From Physcomitrium patens (lineage: Eukaryota > Streptophyta > Bryopsida > Funariales > Funariaceae): DNA of 64,000 nucleotides. The translations under genes and the position numbers were made by a program. Shown here piece by piece: positions 47,560 to 60,281 of this stretch (the first letter of the stretch is position 1; every line of letters starts with the position of its first letter). The stretch covers positions 11,470,627-11,534,626 of the forward strand of contig NC_037257.1 in assembly GCF_000002425.4 (NCBI RefSeq), written 5' to 3'. The notes beneath the pieces were generated by a model that was not told where the DNA came from, ran no database searches, and saw nothing but the letters and a program-made list of their open reading frames with translations.

Positions 47560-49905
47560 TCTCTTTATTTTACAATAAATGTTATTTTAGAAACTAAGCA
47601 TTACAAAGCTTTTGCCTCATTAGATTTAGAAGCCTCAGCATGTTTCTTAGATGAAGAATTTACTAAAAGACATAGCATACCTTTAATAAAAAAAACTAAA
47701 ACTGTTCACATAGAAATCATAGATGGTTGTTTATTGTCTTTAAGAGATGTTACTCATAAAAACTTTTCTATACAAGTAACAACTAATGGTCATAGTAGCT
47801 TTGAAATATTTAATATTATTAGATCTTTTTTTTATCATGTTATTTTAGGTTTATCATGCATAAAAAAATATAATCCAAAAATAAATTAGATTTCTTATAA
47901 TCTTAACTTTTTTAAAAATATAACTAAGAAAATAGTTGATTAAGTAGAAAGTCATAAGTCTAGTGTAATTAAACATGTTTTTATAAATAGAAGAGCTTTT
48001 TTGTATACTATAAAAGAAGGATTATATTATATCATTTATACTACATTTGTTTCTAATATAGGAAAGACTTCAAGTGACATTCCAAACCAATATCAAGATT
48101 TTTAAGATATATTTGAAAAATAAATGTGGATATTCTACTAGAATATTGTCCTTATAACTATTCAATTGACCTTTAAGAAGAAGCTCAATCACCATTTGGA
48201 CCAATTCATAATTTATCACAAAATGAATTGACTAAACTTAAGGAATATATTGAAGCAAATCTAGCTAAGAACTTCATATGTCATTCTAAATTTCTAGCAA
48301 GAGCTCTAATTTTATTTGTAAAAAAAAAAAGATGGATAATTGCAGTATCATACTATGTGTTGTCTTGCTCGAAAATATACTAGGTACCTAATTATAGAAG
48401 GTGAGATTATGTTTTACAAGTATCCAAGAAATCCTAATAGATTTCATCCATGTAAGAAGAATATAATTTGAATTTCAATTCAAAAGTGCTAAAAGCACTC
48501 TTCTTAGTAGCCTTAATCATACATAAATCCCAATTACCTTATTACTTTTATATTTAAGCAATTTAGATTTTTCTTCTAAACCCCAATTCTAATCAATGAG
48601 CTTTAACAAGCTATAACATCCAATCTGACTGTCCACTTGATGTAAAATTTTGTATGCAATTGTCAATGTAAGTCTTCTATATGCTCAAGAATTTTTAGCC
48701 CAATCCAATTTATAGATTGTGAAAAAACCTCCAAAAATTGCACTAATGTCACTCAGCTGCCAACTTAAAAAGTGAAGCAAAAATCCCAGCAATGATTTCT
48801 CTCTTTCCAACCGTTAACTTTGACTCAAAATTGGTGTATACCTTGATCTTCAAGTCCTGCAACACCATGCCAAATTTCACCTTGATCCGATTAATGGATC
48901 TCTAGATATCATAGAAACCCTATCCAACATTAAACTGCCAACTTTAGAAACCTTCTTGTGTTAAAAACCAGATATCTCTAAATTACATCATTAGATTATT
49001 ACAAAAAAAATTATGTACTTAGCACACCCAATAATCCAAACAATATTAAATTTTCAACTATAGATGTTACACCAGTTGTATAAACTAGCCAAAATTGCTA
49101 GCCCTTATTATATTATATAAAATCCAAATCACCAATACAAACCTTGACCTTGAAAAACAATTGCTAAGTCCTCAAAAATCCTCCAAAAAAAATCCTTATG
49201 CCTTTGAAAAGAACTTCAAGCTAGCTTTCAAACGCTATCCTCCAATCTTCAAATGAATCCCTATTTTGCCCTAGGCCGTGATTTTAGTGGCCAGAGGTCT
49301 CATTTCGACACTGTCTCACAAACGGTTGACCTTTGGGTATCAATCTAACTTATCCTAAGGATTTTTTAGCTCAATCCTACTCTCAACTTAATCCTAGTAC
49401 CAACTATAATAATTATTTACCTCTTTTAACTTGATTTTATCAATTTATAGTCTTTCTAAGGTAGTAGAAGAGTCTCTACAACCTAGAAGGTAAAATTACT
49501 AACCTTCAACCTACTAACTATTGAAATAAGAAAATAACCTAAGAGGCTTTTATAAAAGTCATGTTTAGATACCTCAAATTATAATTGAACTAAGATAATT
49601 AGATGTTAATTAGAAATTTAATTTTTATTATAATTTCACTATATAATCATATTACATCACGATAGTGGATGTGTGTCGATTATCAAAGAGTCAAGAAAAT
49701 CACCATCAAAAATAGGTACTCGCTACCTTTGATATCTAAATTTTTTAATCAATTGAATTAAGTTAGGATCTATACAAAAATAAATCTAAAAGGAACATAC
49801 AATCTAATATACATCAAAGAAGGAGATTAATGAAAGACTGCATTTTGAACAAGGTATAGATATTTTGAATACAATATCATATCTTTTGGACTTACAAATG
49901 CACTA
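47560..49905 (+). pseudogene. Protease and partial reverse transcriptase of element D
   Basis: Protease region: the active site at 47623-47634 reads D-L-E-A where D-S-G-A is expected, followed by SACFLDEEFTKRHSIPLIKK and VHIEIIDGCLLS, the best-preserved protease in the window. Reverse transcriptase begins near 48220 (NELTKLKEYIEANL), reaches FVKKKK-DG at about 48314-48337, is split by the LTR at 48347-49663, and resumes MCVDYQRVKKITIKNRYSLPLI at 49668. It stops at about 49905. Several stop codons are present. Confidence 0.8.
48347..49663 (-). repeat. Nested solo LTR, family 2
   Basis: A 1.3-kb insertion that splits the reverse transcriptase reading frame between KKDG and MCVDY. It begins ATCATACTATGTG and ends ATTACATCACGAT, matching the family-2 ends. 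It lacks the AAATCCTAAATC array, like the copy at 28.1 kb. AGT occurs at both junctions; a longer target repeat is not clear. Confidence 0.7.
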
Positions 49906-50362
49906 AGGCATGGTGAGATTGTAATATGCAATGTAGTCCAAAAGTTTTAGGATTTGTTATTTTTTAGAGCCTATAGGAAGGATAAAGTTGCAATTACATA
50001 TGGAACCAAAGATGGAAGAGAGTTGATACTAGTGATATGATTTGTGATATTTCAAGCGTTTTTCTTGTGACATTTTGATATCAAAATCACCCACCTTGCA
50101 AGATAGGTGATTTGATGAAGTATTAATTAATATTTTGATATATCACGAGATACTTTGAGACATCATTTTAGATGAAATATCACTTTAAAATCTAAAATAG
50201 TTTGACTGTAAAGATATATCCAATCATTTTTTACTCAAACCAATAAAATAGTTATGTAATAATAAAATTTACTTCAACATGTAAAAAAACATGTTTTATC
50301 TTTGAAAGATCTAAAATCCACCATTCTAAATTAAAGTAATTTCATTGTTTGAAAAACTTACT
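49906..50362. other. Unassigned AT-rich sequence
   Basis: Sequence beyond the break of element D. No coding or repeat match was seen within the window. Confidence 0.4.
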
Positions 50363-50655
50363 AGGAACATGGAAGGAGGTCAAGATAGAGGACATGGGCT
50401 AAGAATAAGAGACATGGACTGAGAATGGAAAATATGGACTGTAAATAGAGGTAGGAACAAGAAACAAGGATGGAAGCTAAGAACAGAGGGAGTGAGGATG
50501 AGAGTAGAGAATGAAAAACAACAATGGAAGTTGAAAACAAAGAGAATAAGGATGGAAGAGAGAAACAGAAAATAAGGATGGAGGCTAAGAACAAAAGGAA
50601 CAAAGATGGGGGTAGAGGATGAAGATATAGATTAAGAATAGAGGGAATGAGGACA
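50363..50655. repeat. Purine-rich minisatellite-like tract
   Basis: About 290 bp in which the plus strand is overwhelmingly A and G. It is built from irregular units of the type AAGGATGGA(A/G)GCTAAGAACA and GAGAATGAAAA. The minus-strand frame 50361-50603 is a by-product (Ser/Leu/Phe only). About 350 bp of plain AT-rich sequence follows, up to 51003. Confidence 0.7.
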
Positions 50656-51003
50656 TAAATTTAATGATGGTTTAGACATATGAATTAATTTAATAAAAGC
50701 TTGGATCAATCTAATATTTTCCTATTTTTACTATTATAATATTATCATTTATTATTATATTTCTAGAATAAGTTCTAATACACAAAAATTTCATAAAATT
50801 ATAAGTAATCGTTTTAAAAAAAGAATTGATAGAAAAAATAAAATAAAATACAATAGGATGTGGTTGTCTTGATTTCTAATATGCAATGAATGCTTTATCA
50901 ATTTACATTCTTTATAAATACAAAATTGATTTGTTGCTTGTTATGATTTTGTATTACTTCTATCATCATTAGATTATTACTCTATTTGAATATTCATACT
51001 GTA

Positions 51004-51512
51004 AATTCTATAGTATATGACTCCATCTTTAAAAATATTATCCTAATCTCAATCCTTACAATCTCTTGACCTAATTTCTTCTACAACTTTTAAGTTATAT
51101 AATTTTTTTTTTTTGATTTTATAACGATCTACAAAAATAAACTCTTTCCACTTTTTGTAAACTACATTTATTGACATGACTAATATTACATGACTTTACA
51201 AAAAATCTCCAAATCTATCCACAAAATAAATTTTAGAGTTTTAAATCTCCACTATTAAATAATTATTAGCAAATATTAAATTTTATTTAAAACCAGCAAT
51301 CAATTGTCTAAATCACAATACACATGAAAACTTTGAATAATTACTCGCTGTGTTGCGAAAGACACGTTATGTCGGTTGATGGATGGGGTTTTTTCAATAT
51401 TAATAAATGTGTGAGGAGTGGCCATGTTGGACTCAGCCGCCTAAGAGCGACCCCCAGTTCGAGAAGTCCACGTCGGATGAATAAGCTGAGCTGGACCGAA
51501 GCCCGCGACCCA
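51004..51512 (+). promoter_or_regulatory. LTD upstream segment, duplicated at 20 kb
   Basis: A roughly 510-bp segment ending about 270 bp before the LTD start codon. A decayed copy lies at 19966-20472. The right 100 bp is GC-rich with several CpG and CHG sites (for example CCGCCTAAGAGCGACC), whereas the distant copy has lost most of them. Its position makes it likely promoter or 5' transcribed sequence of LTD. Alternatively it is one copy of a dispersed repeat that landed upstream of the gene. Confidence 0.7.
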
Positions 51513-51555
51513 CTCAGCCACGAACCCTTATCCGATCACAACCCGCGAATCCTGC

Positions 51556-51606
51556 TTTGGAGTCTCTCGCCTCTCCTCTCGTCTCTCTCGTCTCGTCTTC
51601 CTCAGC
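51556..51606 (+). promoter_or_regulatory. Pyrimidine patch in the LTD 5' region
   Basis: A C/T-rich run of repeated CTCTCGTCTCT-like motifs, 175-225 bp before the start codon. Such patches are common near plant transcription starts; the role here is inferred from position. Confidence 0.4.
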
Positions 51607-51779
51607 CTGGGTCACAAGCTTTCTCTCGGTTCGAACGAACTATTATTCTGCTTCAGGGTTTCGCTGTGTTGTTGGATTATTGGATTGCTTGCTTGCTTGT
51701 TCTCCGTTACGCTTGTTTGTTTGCCAAGCCTCGCTCGCTCGCTTGCTCGCATTCCATTCCGCAGTGCCGCACCGCAACC

Positions 51780-52587
51780 ATGGTGGCGTTGTTGCAGGCA
51801 TCGGCTCTGTCCGTGCCTGCTGCTTTCGCTTTGGCGGCAGTGAGCAACTCCGCTAGTGGAGCCCGTCCCTGCAGCAGCAGTAACAACAGCAGTTTGCTCA
51901 GTGGTTTCGCGGGCCGGTGTGTCGGAAGTTCGTCGTGTAGTCGGAGCCTCGGACCACAGAACGGCAGCCGCGTTTCCGCCTGGTTCAAATTCGGGACGAA
52001 CGGAGCTAGTTCTAAGGAAGCAGGGATTTACGGGAGTCAGAAGCGTGCCGATTATGACGAGTCCGATGTTGAGCAGGTTTGGTTCCCTCCGCTTGGAATT
52101 GCTAATTTGCTTTAGTTTCTTTCGTTTTCCTTTTGGGATTGCGCGGCGGGAGTATTTTTTTTCTTTCGTTTCATTGTTTCGACAATGGTTGGTTCAGCTA
52201 CTACGACGACAGGGATTCTTCAGGTTTGGAGGTTAGGGCTTTTCCTCATTTTTTTAGATAGATTTTTGTTAGTGCTCTTACTACGTGTCAAGAAGCCTGT
52301 AACATGTTTTTGACTGTGCAATGGTACAGTACTTCAACTATATGGGAATGCTAGCAACGGAGGGCACATACGATAAGATGTATGCGCTTCTTAATCAAGG
52401 TATCCCTGCTGTGGATATCCTTCTAATGATGGCTGCCAACGAGGGTGATCAACCTAAGGTTGAGGAGCTTATTGAGGCTGGCGCTGACGGTAGTGTGAAG
52501 AATAATGAAGGAAAATCTGCTCTGGATCTTGCATCAAATGAGGTCATTCGGGAGCTTATTGCGAAAAGCGTGAAGGCAAACGCTTGA
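51780..52587 (+). CDS. LTD: LHCP translocation factor LTD/GDC1
   Basis: Chloroplast ankyrin-type protein that hands light-harvesting chlorophyll proteins from the inner-envelope translocon to the cpSRP route to thylakoids (family knowledge). Two exons: 51780-52076 and 52330-52587, joined CAG/TAC with GT-AG borders, 184 residues; the Arabidopsis protein is of similar size. Residues 1 to about 65 are rich in Ser, Ala and Gly with few acids, as in a transit peptide. The mature part begins AWFKFG (67-72), then GIYGSQKR and DESDVEQ to the splice, then YFNYMGMLATEGTYDKM. The ankyrin-like part is about 128-180 (DILLMMAANEGD, VEELIEAGAD, GKSALDLA). The start was chosen because ATG at 51780 has a strong CAACCATGG context and precedes the transit peptide. 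The frame is open much further upstream, but that part lies in 5' UTR/promoter. No lesion was seen. Confidence 0.95.
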
Positions 52588-53160
52588 GCGTGGCAGAGCT
52601 GGTTTTGTCTGTTAGAGAGGGTATTCTACACATTGAACACAGTACACTCGTAGGTATTATGGGATGAGCAATGGCTTCTCAGGGTAATGTCCGTGTATTG
52701 CAGTGTAACTCAAATTTCCACAATTTTTGCACTATAGACTTTGTACACAACATCTGTTCAGCCTTCGGTTGCACTAAAGTTGAGGTACCTCGCTTGATGT
52801 TATCATACAGAATATTCCTGTGTGGAACTTGGGGTGTGATATTTGTGTAGAGATTGGAAGACGGCATATGGATACAATGGCTTTAATCTTCTTAGGGTGC
52901 TGGACATTGTGCTGCTGATCGTACAACACACATTTGTCCAGTGTTTGATGTGACTGCAATCACTAGTCTCAAGATTCCTCTAAGTTGGATTTGACGTTCC
53001 AACTCACCCTGCAAAGCTGTGTCACCGATGTTGAGATGGACCTCCACTTACCGACAATTCTCAAGAAGTCTTAAACGATCTCATTTATTAGGAGCCATAT
53101 CTAAGTGAAAGTTTGTTTGAGTGTCGGTTTGTTTGTTGAAATAATGTATTTTGAGGCCTG
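52588..53160 (+). other. LTD 3' flank, probable 3' UTR
   Basis: Gene-like composition with no domain-bearing frame. AATAATG near 53141 could belong to a polyadenylation region. The exact transcript end cannot be seen. Confidence 0.4.
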
Positions 53161-56100
53161 CAAAATTAGTTTGTATCTCTTGTCACACTGTTTTTGAAGA
53201 TGCAACCAGTGCAGTGTGGTCCTCGCGAATTTACAGTGGATCCGCCATTTTTCAGGTGCGAACAGTCATTTTTCCCCTCAAACCTGTTCGTTTCACTTGC
53301 ATTCGGATGGTAGACATGTGCTGCTCTGTAATCAGGGTCTATAATGTGTCATCAACAACTCGACATTTGGGTAGACGGTACAATCAGCGATTCAGATAGT
53401 TCCTACTCATAAGTCAACTGTTAACAAAACCAGTGCAGCACATGTGCGTTGCATTAATGAATGTCACATAATCTGTTAGGTTGTATTTGTCTCTCACAGC
53501 AGGTGCTGGATGAGTTCGGTGTGGATGACGCAGAAAACACGTAAGGAAAGACGACAAACATAATCGGTAAGATGTTCGGTACAGTGATATAGTCTCCTGC
53601 GTGAAGGTCAAGTTCCCACGTCAACTCAAAGTTTTAGACAACAAGAACCCGACTTAAACTTTCACCATGGAACATTTCTCAATTCTCAAACCGGTAATGG
53701 TAGCATTGGTGGTTTCAACGTGTTATCAATGCAATGGATAAGCGGAGAATGTAATCGCTTACTCTTGATAACTATCCATAAACATCTTGTGGGTTTCATT
53801 GCAACGTATTTTGAAAGCTTGTATCCCCAAGGTTTAATCATATTTCTAAGTGTGTTACATGTTAAAGGAAGGGATAATCACTATCAACTCCCTCCATGGA
53901 AGGGTAATGCCTGCAACAACTACCTCATTTACGCACATACATAATGTGTAAGATGCTTCGCTCTGGCTGTGGGCGTTGCAGTGTCATCTTGTACCCACTA
54001 AGCATTGAGTGTATGGAACTAACGAATTTATTCTGGACGACTCGCCATGTCCCTGCGTCAGCAGATATCTCGTGTACGTCTGGAATTCTGCAGCAGCCCT
54101 ATCTTAAGAAGAAGCTTCTCGTATTCCATGTGCCAAATGTTGTGTGTTTTCCGTTTCTACTGGTGACTTGCAGATGTGGTCGTATCTGACGGGATACCTC
54201 AATTTAACATGACTCTCATAGCAGCAGGGGTTGGGTTCCTCGTTTTTGTCAAAGAAGGGAAAAATCACTTGGCTGGCCACACGGCTCGGTCAGACGACGC
54301 ATTCACGAATTCAAAGGCTGCCCGGTGCTTTGCTATCATTTCGGCCGCATGACGAAGAACTGGGCGTGTGTAAAGCGGAAATGCTCTTTGTGTCACTCAG
54401 AACCCATTTCTTCAAAACGATGCTCTTGCTTTTCTTACTTTTTTAAATCACAATCTGAGTCAAAACAGGTCGTAGCGGCTCTGAACTTCCAAGTGGCACG
54501 ATGTATATTCTGTTGTGGCGGTTTTTTTTTCAGTGCCGCTTTTCGCTACCTCCACTGAAGAAATGACATGACAGGTGTTTTTATCCATACCCTATTGCTT
54601 AATCTACACGACGCACAGGTATCGAGCTGTGTGTCCCTGCACAGCCATAGTCGAAAGCAGCACCACCTTGTACCAGCTTCTGTCTTCTTGTGCTCAACAG
54701 TACAGAAGAAAAAATAAAACAAAACTAAACAAAACAAAAAACAAAACACAAAACACAAAAAGGAGGGCACAACAACTACATGATCCAATCTGCACGGCAC
54801 CCACACTTCGGCACTGGTCCACGTTTCATGTCCGTAAACTGAGCACGCATGCAAATGATTATGAATCGGTATGGTCACAAGCTGTGGCAGCAGTTGCAAA
54901 AAAACCGTCGCTGAAGATTGATGGGTGGGGTGGGGGGTCGGAAGGAAGTACGTGCGAGAGACGCTTCCACCGAAGCTGGCTGACGCATCGAGGCAAAATC
55001 TGTAGTACATTGTCATGTTCTTCTTCGACTAGTATCGATCTTCCTGCTGCTGTTGAGTCACATCGAGAGGACGGTGGATAGATAAATGATGTTGAGTGTT
55101 TCCCCCGGGCTTTCACGTCCAGACTCCGTAAGCAAGCTGGGATTGTGTCCGCGACAAGCTCTGCTTTGCAACAAACTAATCACCCTCCCTTGCGACCTAC
55201 CAGTTTCCTTGACCCATTATCTCTCTCTCTCTCTCTCTCTCTGTGAGAGGTCTGTGGCGGTAGAAGTTGTTTCAAGGTTTTGTTTATGTGTGTGTGTATG
55301 TGTGTGCTCAATCATTGTTTTGCACAACATTTTATCTTAATTTGTGTTGCAAAAGTAGATATCAGTACGTATCAATCCTTGTTATAATACCATAGAATTT
55401 CAGTGTAGTTATATTGTCTTGTCATTGATTTATCTTTTGACTTTTTTTTTTTTTTTTTTTTTTTTTTCTCATATTAATTGCAAATGTTGTGTACAAAACT
55501 TATGTATACTATGTGTCTTCAATTCGTTTCAGGAAACTACCAATTGCAATGTGTACATTGGATACCATTGTTCAGTGTCTACCATGCTTGATACTTCATG
55601 TCATTTTTTTCAACACTCTTTTCATTAATTGAGTGAAATAACACTTTTTGAAAAAATGATGATTTCAATGCTATAGCAAGTCGTTTCCTACAAAACACTT
55701 GTAAGTTCATACACCATGATAACCCTTTACATCGTTAAAAAATAGATTTTTTAAAAAACTAAGAAGAGTTTACTTTTGTATGATCAAATAAAATAGAATA
55801 AAATTGAGATAAGTTTTTAGAAAAAAAATAACAAGGAAATAAAAGTTGTATTAATATTCTCATAGGATGTAACTATTTTAACTATTGTAAATCAGTCATG
55901 TATAATTATCAAAGTTTTTAACTAATAAGTATCAAAAAGATAAAAAGAAAAAGAAAAATTCTAAACTCTTATCATATAGATATTTTACAAATATCATCAT
56001 CTAATTTTATGAATTCTTAAACATTCCATTCTAAAGAGTTCTCATTATTGCATTTTTGTATATTCTCAAAGAACGGAAGCATTCTCCAGAAGTTTCAATC

Positions 56101-56590
56101 CAAATGTCACATAACTCATAAAAAACTTAGACAAAAAAGTAACACAAATAAATAAATAAATAAATAAAAGAAACCCAAATTGATGGCAACATGATAGAGC
56201 CATCCATAGACAAGCACACACTTTGACAGTCGCCTGTGTGGACTGTGGGGAGTGGGAGTCCTTCCTCCTGAGACGCCAGTTTTTATTTTATTTTATTTTT
56301 CTTCTCGATTTATGCATGTTTTAGTTTCATACAATGTTGTGTTCACAGCGACCCAATTGCTGGTAATGAACTATTGTTGCTGATGAGTACACAATCTCAG
56401 TACTTGAAGAGCTTCATGGAATTAATTACCTGGAGGACAGTTGACGACGTCTCATGAGTTTCATGAGGATTGTAAGTGCTAATGAAATGGTGCTTGCTTG
56501 TTCACGTCATCCCTGGAGTTTGTTGATGAAATTTTAGTTATTGACATGCATAATAGCACTGATGATATCTGTGAAGATTGGTGATCTAAG
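53161..56590. other. Intergenic sequence of mixed composition
   Basis: Many short frames overlap on both strands, notably about 54.5-55.1 kb, none with a recognisable domain. There is an A-rich (AAAAC)n-like tract near 54707-54762, a (CT)n run at about 55219-55242, and a 26-base T run at 55442-55467. After about 55.6 kb the sequence turns AT-rich until 56.2 kb. No gene is supported. Confidence 0.5.
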
Positions 56591-57600
56591 ATGTGCGACT
56601 CGTGTAACTTTCGGAGGCCAGAATTGTTTTCTGGAGAGGTATTGAAACTGACTGAGATTCAAGTCCCTGGGCTAGCAATGGTTGCTGGAGGGGGATATGG
56701 GCGCCTGTTTTGTCATATTGCCACAGCATTGATGGGAAAATTAATGCCATCTTATCATGAGAATGAGGGCATCCGTTCATGTGGATACTCCGAAATTGCG
56801 GAAAGCATGAGGTTTCTTATCAACAAGCACATGGCTAGTTGCTGTCTGAAATCAATCAAAGTCCTCGTTAACGTTGAAGTTCTCTCAACGTATCCAAGCG
56901 TGTAGTACTGAAGATCGTCAGAAGCGATGTTGACAAATATAATTCCAAGGACGCTGATGCCGAGGATTCCGTTGTCTACTCCGAGATTGTGTGTGGCGAA
57001 GAATCTTGTTCAGGAATTCAGGCTTAGGTGATGGTCAATGAAAGCGCAAGTGAAGGTGGGAGCATGAAGACGAAACGGTGTCTGGGAATAACACCCAATC
57101 CCTAGATGTGGAATATGCGCATGGTGAAAATATGTATATTAACAAACGACGCTGTGATGAAAAGTGCAGTGGAAATAAATCCGACGTAACCGCATCCCCA
57201 CCTCAATGCAATAACCCCTTCCTGAATTAATCTTGCACTATGAGCCGATAATTCCAGTGGCTCATCGAACATATTCCATTAACTTCTGAAGAAATCGTGG
57301 TAACGATAACAACTGTATTGACAAGTTACATTCAACAATGTAGGATGTATCTGAAGAATTTTCATCATCAAAGAATGGCTCTCCCTTATGACTCCAGATC
57401 ACGTTTCAGCCCCTCGAGGTCATAAAACCGATCAACGTATCAGTATTCTTGAGGGATTCATTCAGGGAGTAGATAAACGAGAAAAAAAATCTCAGTATTC
57501 CAGAAGCTTGGTATCAGCGGCAAAACAAGGACCCATCTCAGAAGAAATGTTGTCTTATATCAGGAACCAGAAGACCACTTCAAGGCGAAGGTAGAGACTC
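56591..57600 (+). pseudogene. Weak coding candidate, unrecognised
   Basis: Three plus-strand stretches in order have protein-like composition. 56591-56905 includes FSGEVLKLTEIQVPGLAMV. A frame near 56908-57025 reads KIVRSDVDKYNSKDADAEDS then VCGEESCSGIQA and a stop. 57388-57594 contains RISILEGFIQGVDKREKK and ends KTTSRRR. They are in different frames with stops between and no clear splice sites, so a decayed gene is more likely than an intact one. I do not recognise a family. It could also be chance in a GC-moderate stretch. Confidence 0.25.
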
Positions 57601-58650
57601 AACACGGTTTGAAGGTTTTGCTGAGCAGCAGACAATCCGAAACCTCCAAGCCAGTTTCTCCTGACTCTCACAACATTGAGTCTCTCACTCTCCCGACTCT
57701 CACAAGAACCACTCCGACGACAATCAACTTCCAAGTCGGTGGGAGTCGAATCCCATGCACCGCACCACTGACACAAGTTTCACAAACATCATCACTCAGA
57801 GATCTCTAGTCCTCCACCTCAATCGGATCAGTTTCTACACACCTACAGGCGGTGTGGAACCCATCAAACGGAGACTGCAAAGAAAAAGCTGCTGCTGCAA
57901 AATTGTAGCGATGGGCCAAGTAAAGATGGTAGTAGTAGTGGTATAGAAGAACAGTCAAGTCAATTCATGAGAAAGAGAGTGAGAGAGAAGGAAGTGCAGA
58001 TGGTCACCGGCATTGTCTATATCACCAGCACAGTAATGCAATTATCACCATTGTGTAGATAGATCGATAGAGAGAGATACCGACTTCAGAGGTACTTAGA
58101 TGTGGGTTCGCAGCTTCTGGACCTGCAGGACCGACGTGGACTGAGTTGCATTTTCAATTCAATGCACTTTTGACTGACTGACTGACTAGATGATGTTGTT
58201 GTTGTGATTGTTGCTGTTGTTGTTGTATCGTAGGATCTTTGAATGGAATGCCAGCTTTTGTGTGCTCCAGGTACTGATTTTGTGTCACAAATCCTGTGAA
58301 AGTTTGAACTGCAAACCAGACGCCTTGTTTTGCAGTCTCCTCTGGTGTTTGTTTGTATGAATGAAGGTTTAAGTTGTTGTTTACAAATCTTTTTCCTCTT
58401 ATGCTTTGTCGTACAAATACATGATATCATTCTACATTTTTTTTTTGTTTTTTTGTTTTTTTAATTTTTTCTGGATTATCTTTGTTTGTTCTAACATCCA
58501 TTCGAAAAAGTTACTGGTTTTGGAGTTGGTAATTGAAATGTCAACCTCATGATACCACAATGTCATTTTTGGATAGTTTATGGTTATTTCCATCCAAAAG
58601 ATTTTTAATATAGAAAAGAAGAAGGTTTAAGATTGTTTTATCAATTTAGA
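57601..58650. other. Intergenic sequence
   Basis: No supported gene. A GTT-rich stretch near 58194-58225 and GA-rich stretches near 57968-58080 give low-complexity frames. GC falls sharply after 58430. Confidence 0.5.
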
Positions 58651-59107
58651 TTGAAAAGTGAAATTGGTTATAAAATGTTTTAAATTAGTTGTGGAAAATA
58701 TATGTAATTTATTGTGTTTTCTGTTGTTGTATGTGATTTTATTTCTCTCTCCCTCTCTCTCTCTCTCTATATTTACATATATATATATATATATATATAT
58801 TAGCAAAACATTGTACAGTTGCGCACAAAAAGGCTATAACATTTAACACATTCTTTTCAAAATGTCTGTTTGAAAGAAAAGAGAAAAAAGAAAAAAACAA
58901 TAAAAGAATTGAGCAACAATGGAACTATTTATGTTTCTTTAGTGTTATCAGCAAAGGCAATTCATATTTATTCAACATCTAAAATAACTAATATTTAGAG
59001 AATTGCATTGTGGAAAGGCAACATGCAGTTTTAATGATTATTTCATTAATTCAATGAGAAGGCTTTTTTTTTATCTCTTTTCCTTGTAACTAAACTTCTT
59101 TATTGTA

Positions 59108-59138
<31 letters not shown>

Positions 59139-60245
59139 GCATATGATTTTCAAGCCAATTTTAAACAATTTATATTGTGCTCAGAGTAATTTAAAAGTCC
59201 ACTGATTGTTTGTAGTTAATATCTTTACACTATTAATATTGGTTTTTGTTCTTTAATATTGTACTTTGATAGTACTTCATTATTTATTACTCTACTTGAT
59301 TACAATATTTTTATCTATTTTCTGTAAATCCTTATGTTTTAATCTTAAAAAAATCTAATTATAATTGAAAAAAATTATACTAAATTAATTTTATTGTTAA
59401 TTTTTATATTAATAAAATATATATTATTTTAAATTAAATTTTATCAATTTATATTACAAATATTTTTTTAAAATTAAAATTGGTATAATATTTGATTCTA
59501 TTACATTATAATTTTAACATAATTGATAAAAAAATATCAATAGACTTTTTAATTTTTAAAATAGGTATATTTATATGTATATTTATATATACTAAAGTAA
59601 ATCATGTTATTATTTTGATACAACAAGAGTTGTAGATCTTTCTAAAATTACAAATGTATTAAAGATACATCGTAAGATCTTATTAGATGTTTAAAATGTA
59701 TTTTTTGAAGGTTCTTTATTACAGATGTATGTTATAAAAACAATTACACTTACATGAAATTATTTCTGCTTACATGAAAAGAAACAAAATTTATATGAAC
59801 AAATGAAAAGTAATGTAGTACAGAAATACCATGTGAACAAATAGTCTACCAGTTGTAGTTATAACTTGCATTTGGATTTAATGATTTAACAGAAACATGA
59901 TTTCTTATATTGGATCTACTTCTAGTTTGTATCTCATATGCACTTCCACGTCTTATGCATTGTTTTTAGAAACAATACTCATGGTAACATTAAAATGAAC
60001 ATTGAAATAATAGGAGACTAAAGTATTGTGCATATGGCAAAAGAAACTATATATATATATATATATATATATATCTGTAATTTATACTCAAAAGTCTTGT
60101 AAATCATTCATCATGGATATTTAATTTGAGTCATTTATTGTGTTTAATTGATAGGTGAAACCTGAAGCAACATAGTTATAAATAAATAAATAAAATTTTC
60201 AATAAAAGATAAGCTAAAACCAGCCACACGCCATAAATAATGTTT

Positions 60246-60281
<36 letters not shown>

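Larger units (their letters stand above)
45719..49905 (+). mobile_element. Family-1 chromovirus D, 3'-truncated
   Basis: A 5' LTR, leader, gag (ATG at 46490), protease and the first half of reverse transcriptase on the plus strand. A family-2 LTR lies inside the reverse transcriptase. Homology ends at about 49905, just after GRYFEYN-like sequence and before the catalytic YxDD box. RNase H, integrase, chromodomain and 3' LTR are absent. Confidence 0.85.

Noticed and set aside
50361..50603. An 80-codon minus-strand frame rich in Ser, Leu and Phe
   Set aside because: It is a translation artefact of the purine-rich tract on the opposite strand.
51324..51779. A 152-residue N-terminal extension of LTD
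   Set aside because: The frame stays open by chance through a GC-rich 5' region. The family protein starts near the ATG at 51780 with a transit peptide, and much of the extension lies in the duplicated upstream segment.
54546..55081. Overlapping open frames of 168 (plus) and 156 (minus) codons
   Set aside because: They overlap on opposite strands, include low-complexity stretches from an AAAAC-rich tract, and neither resembles a known protein.
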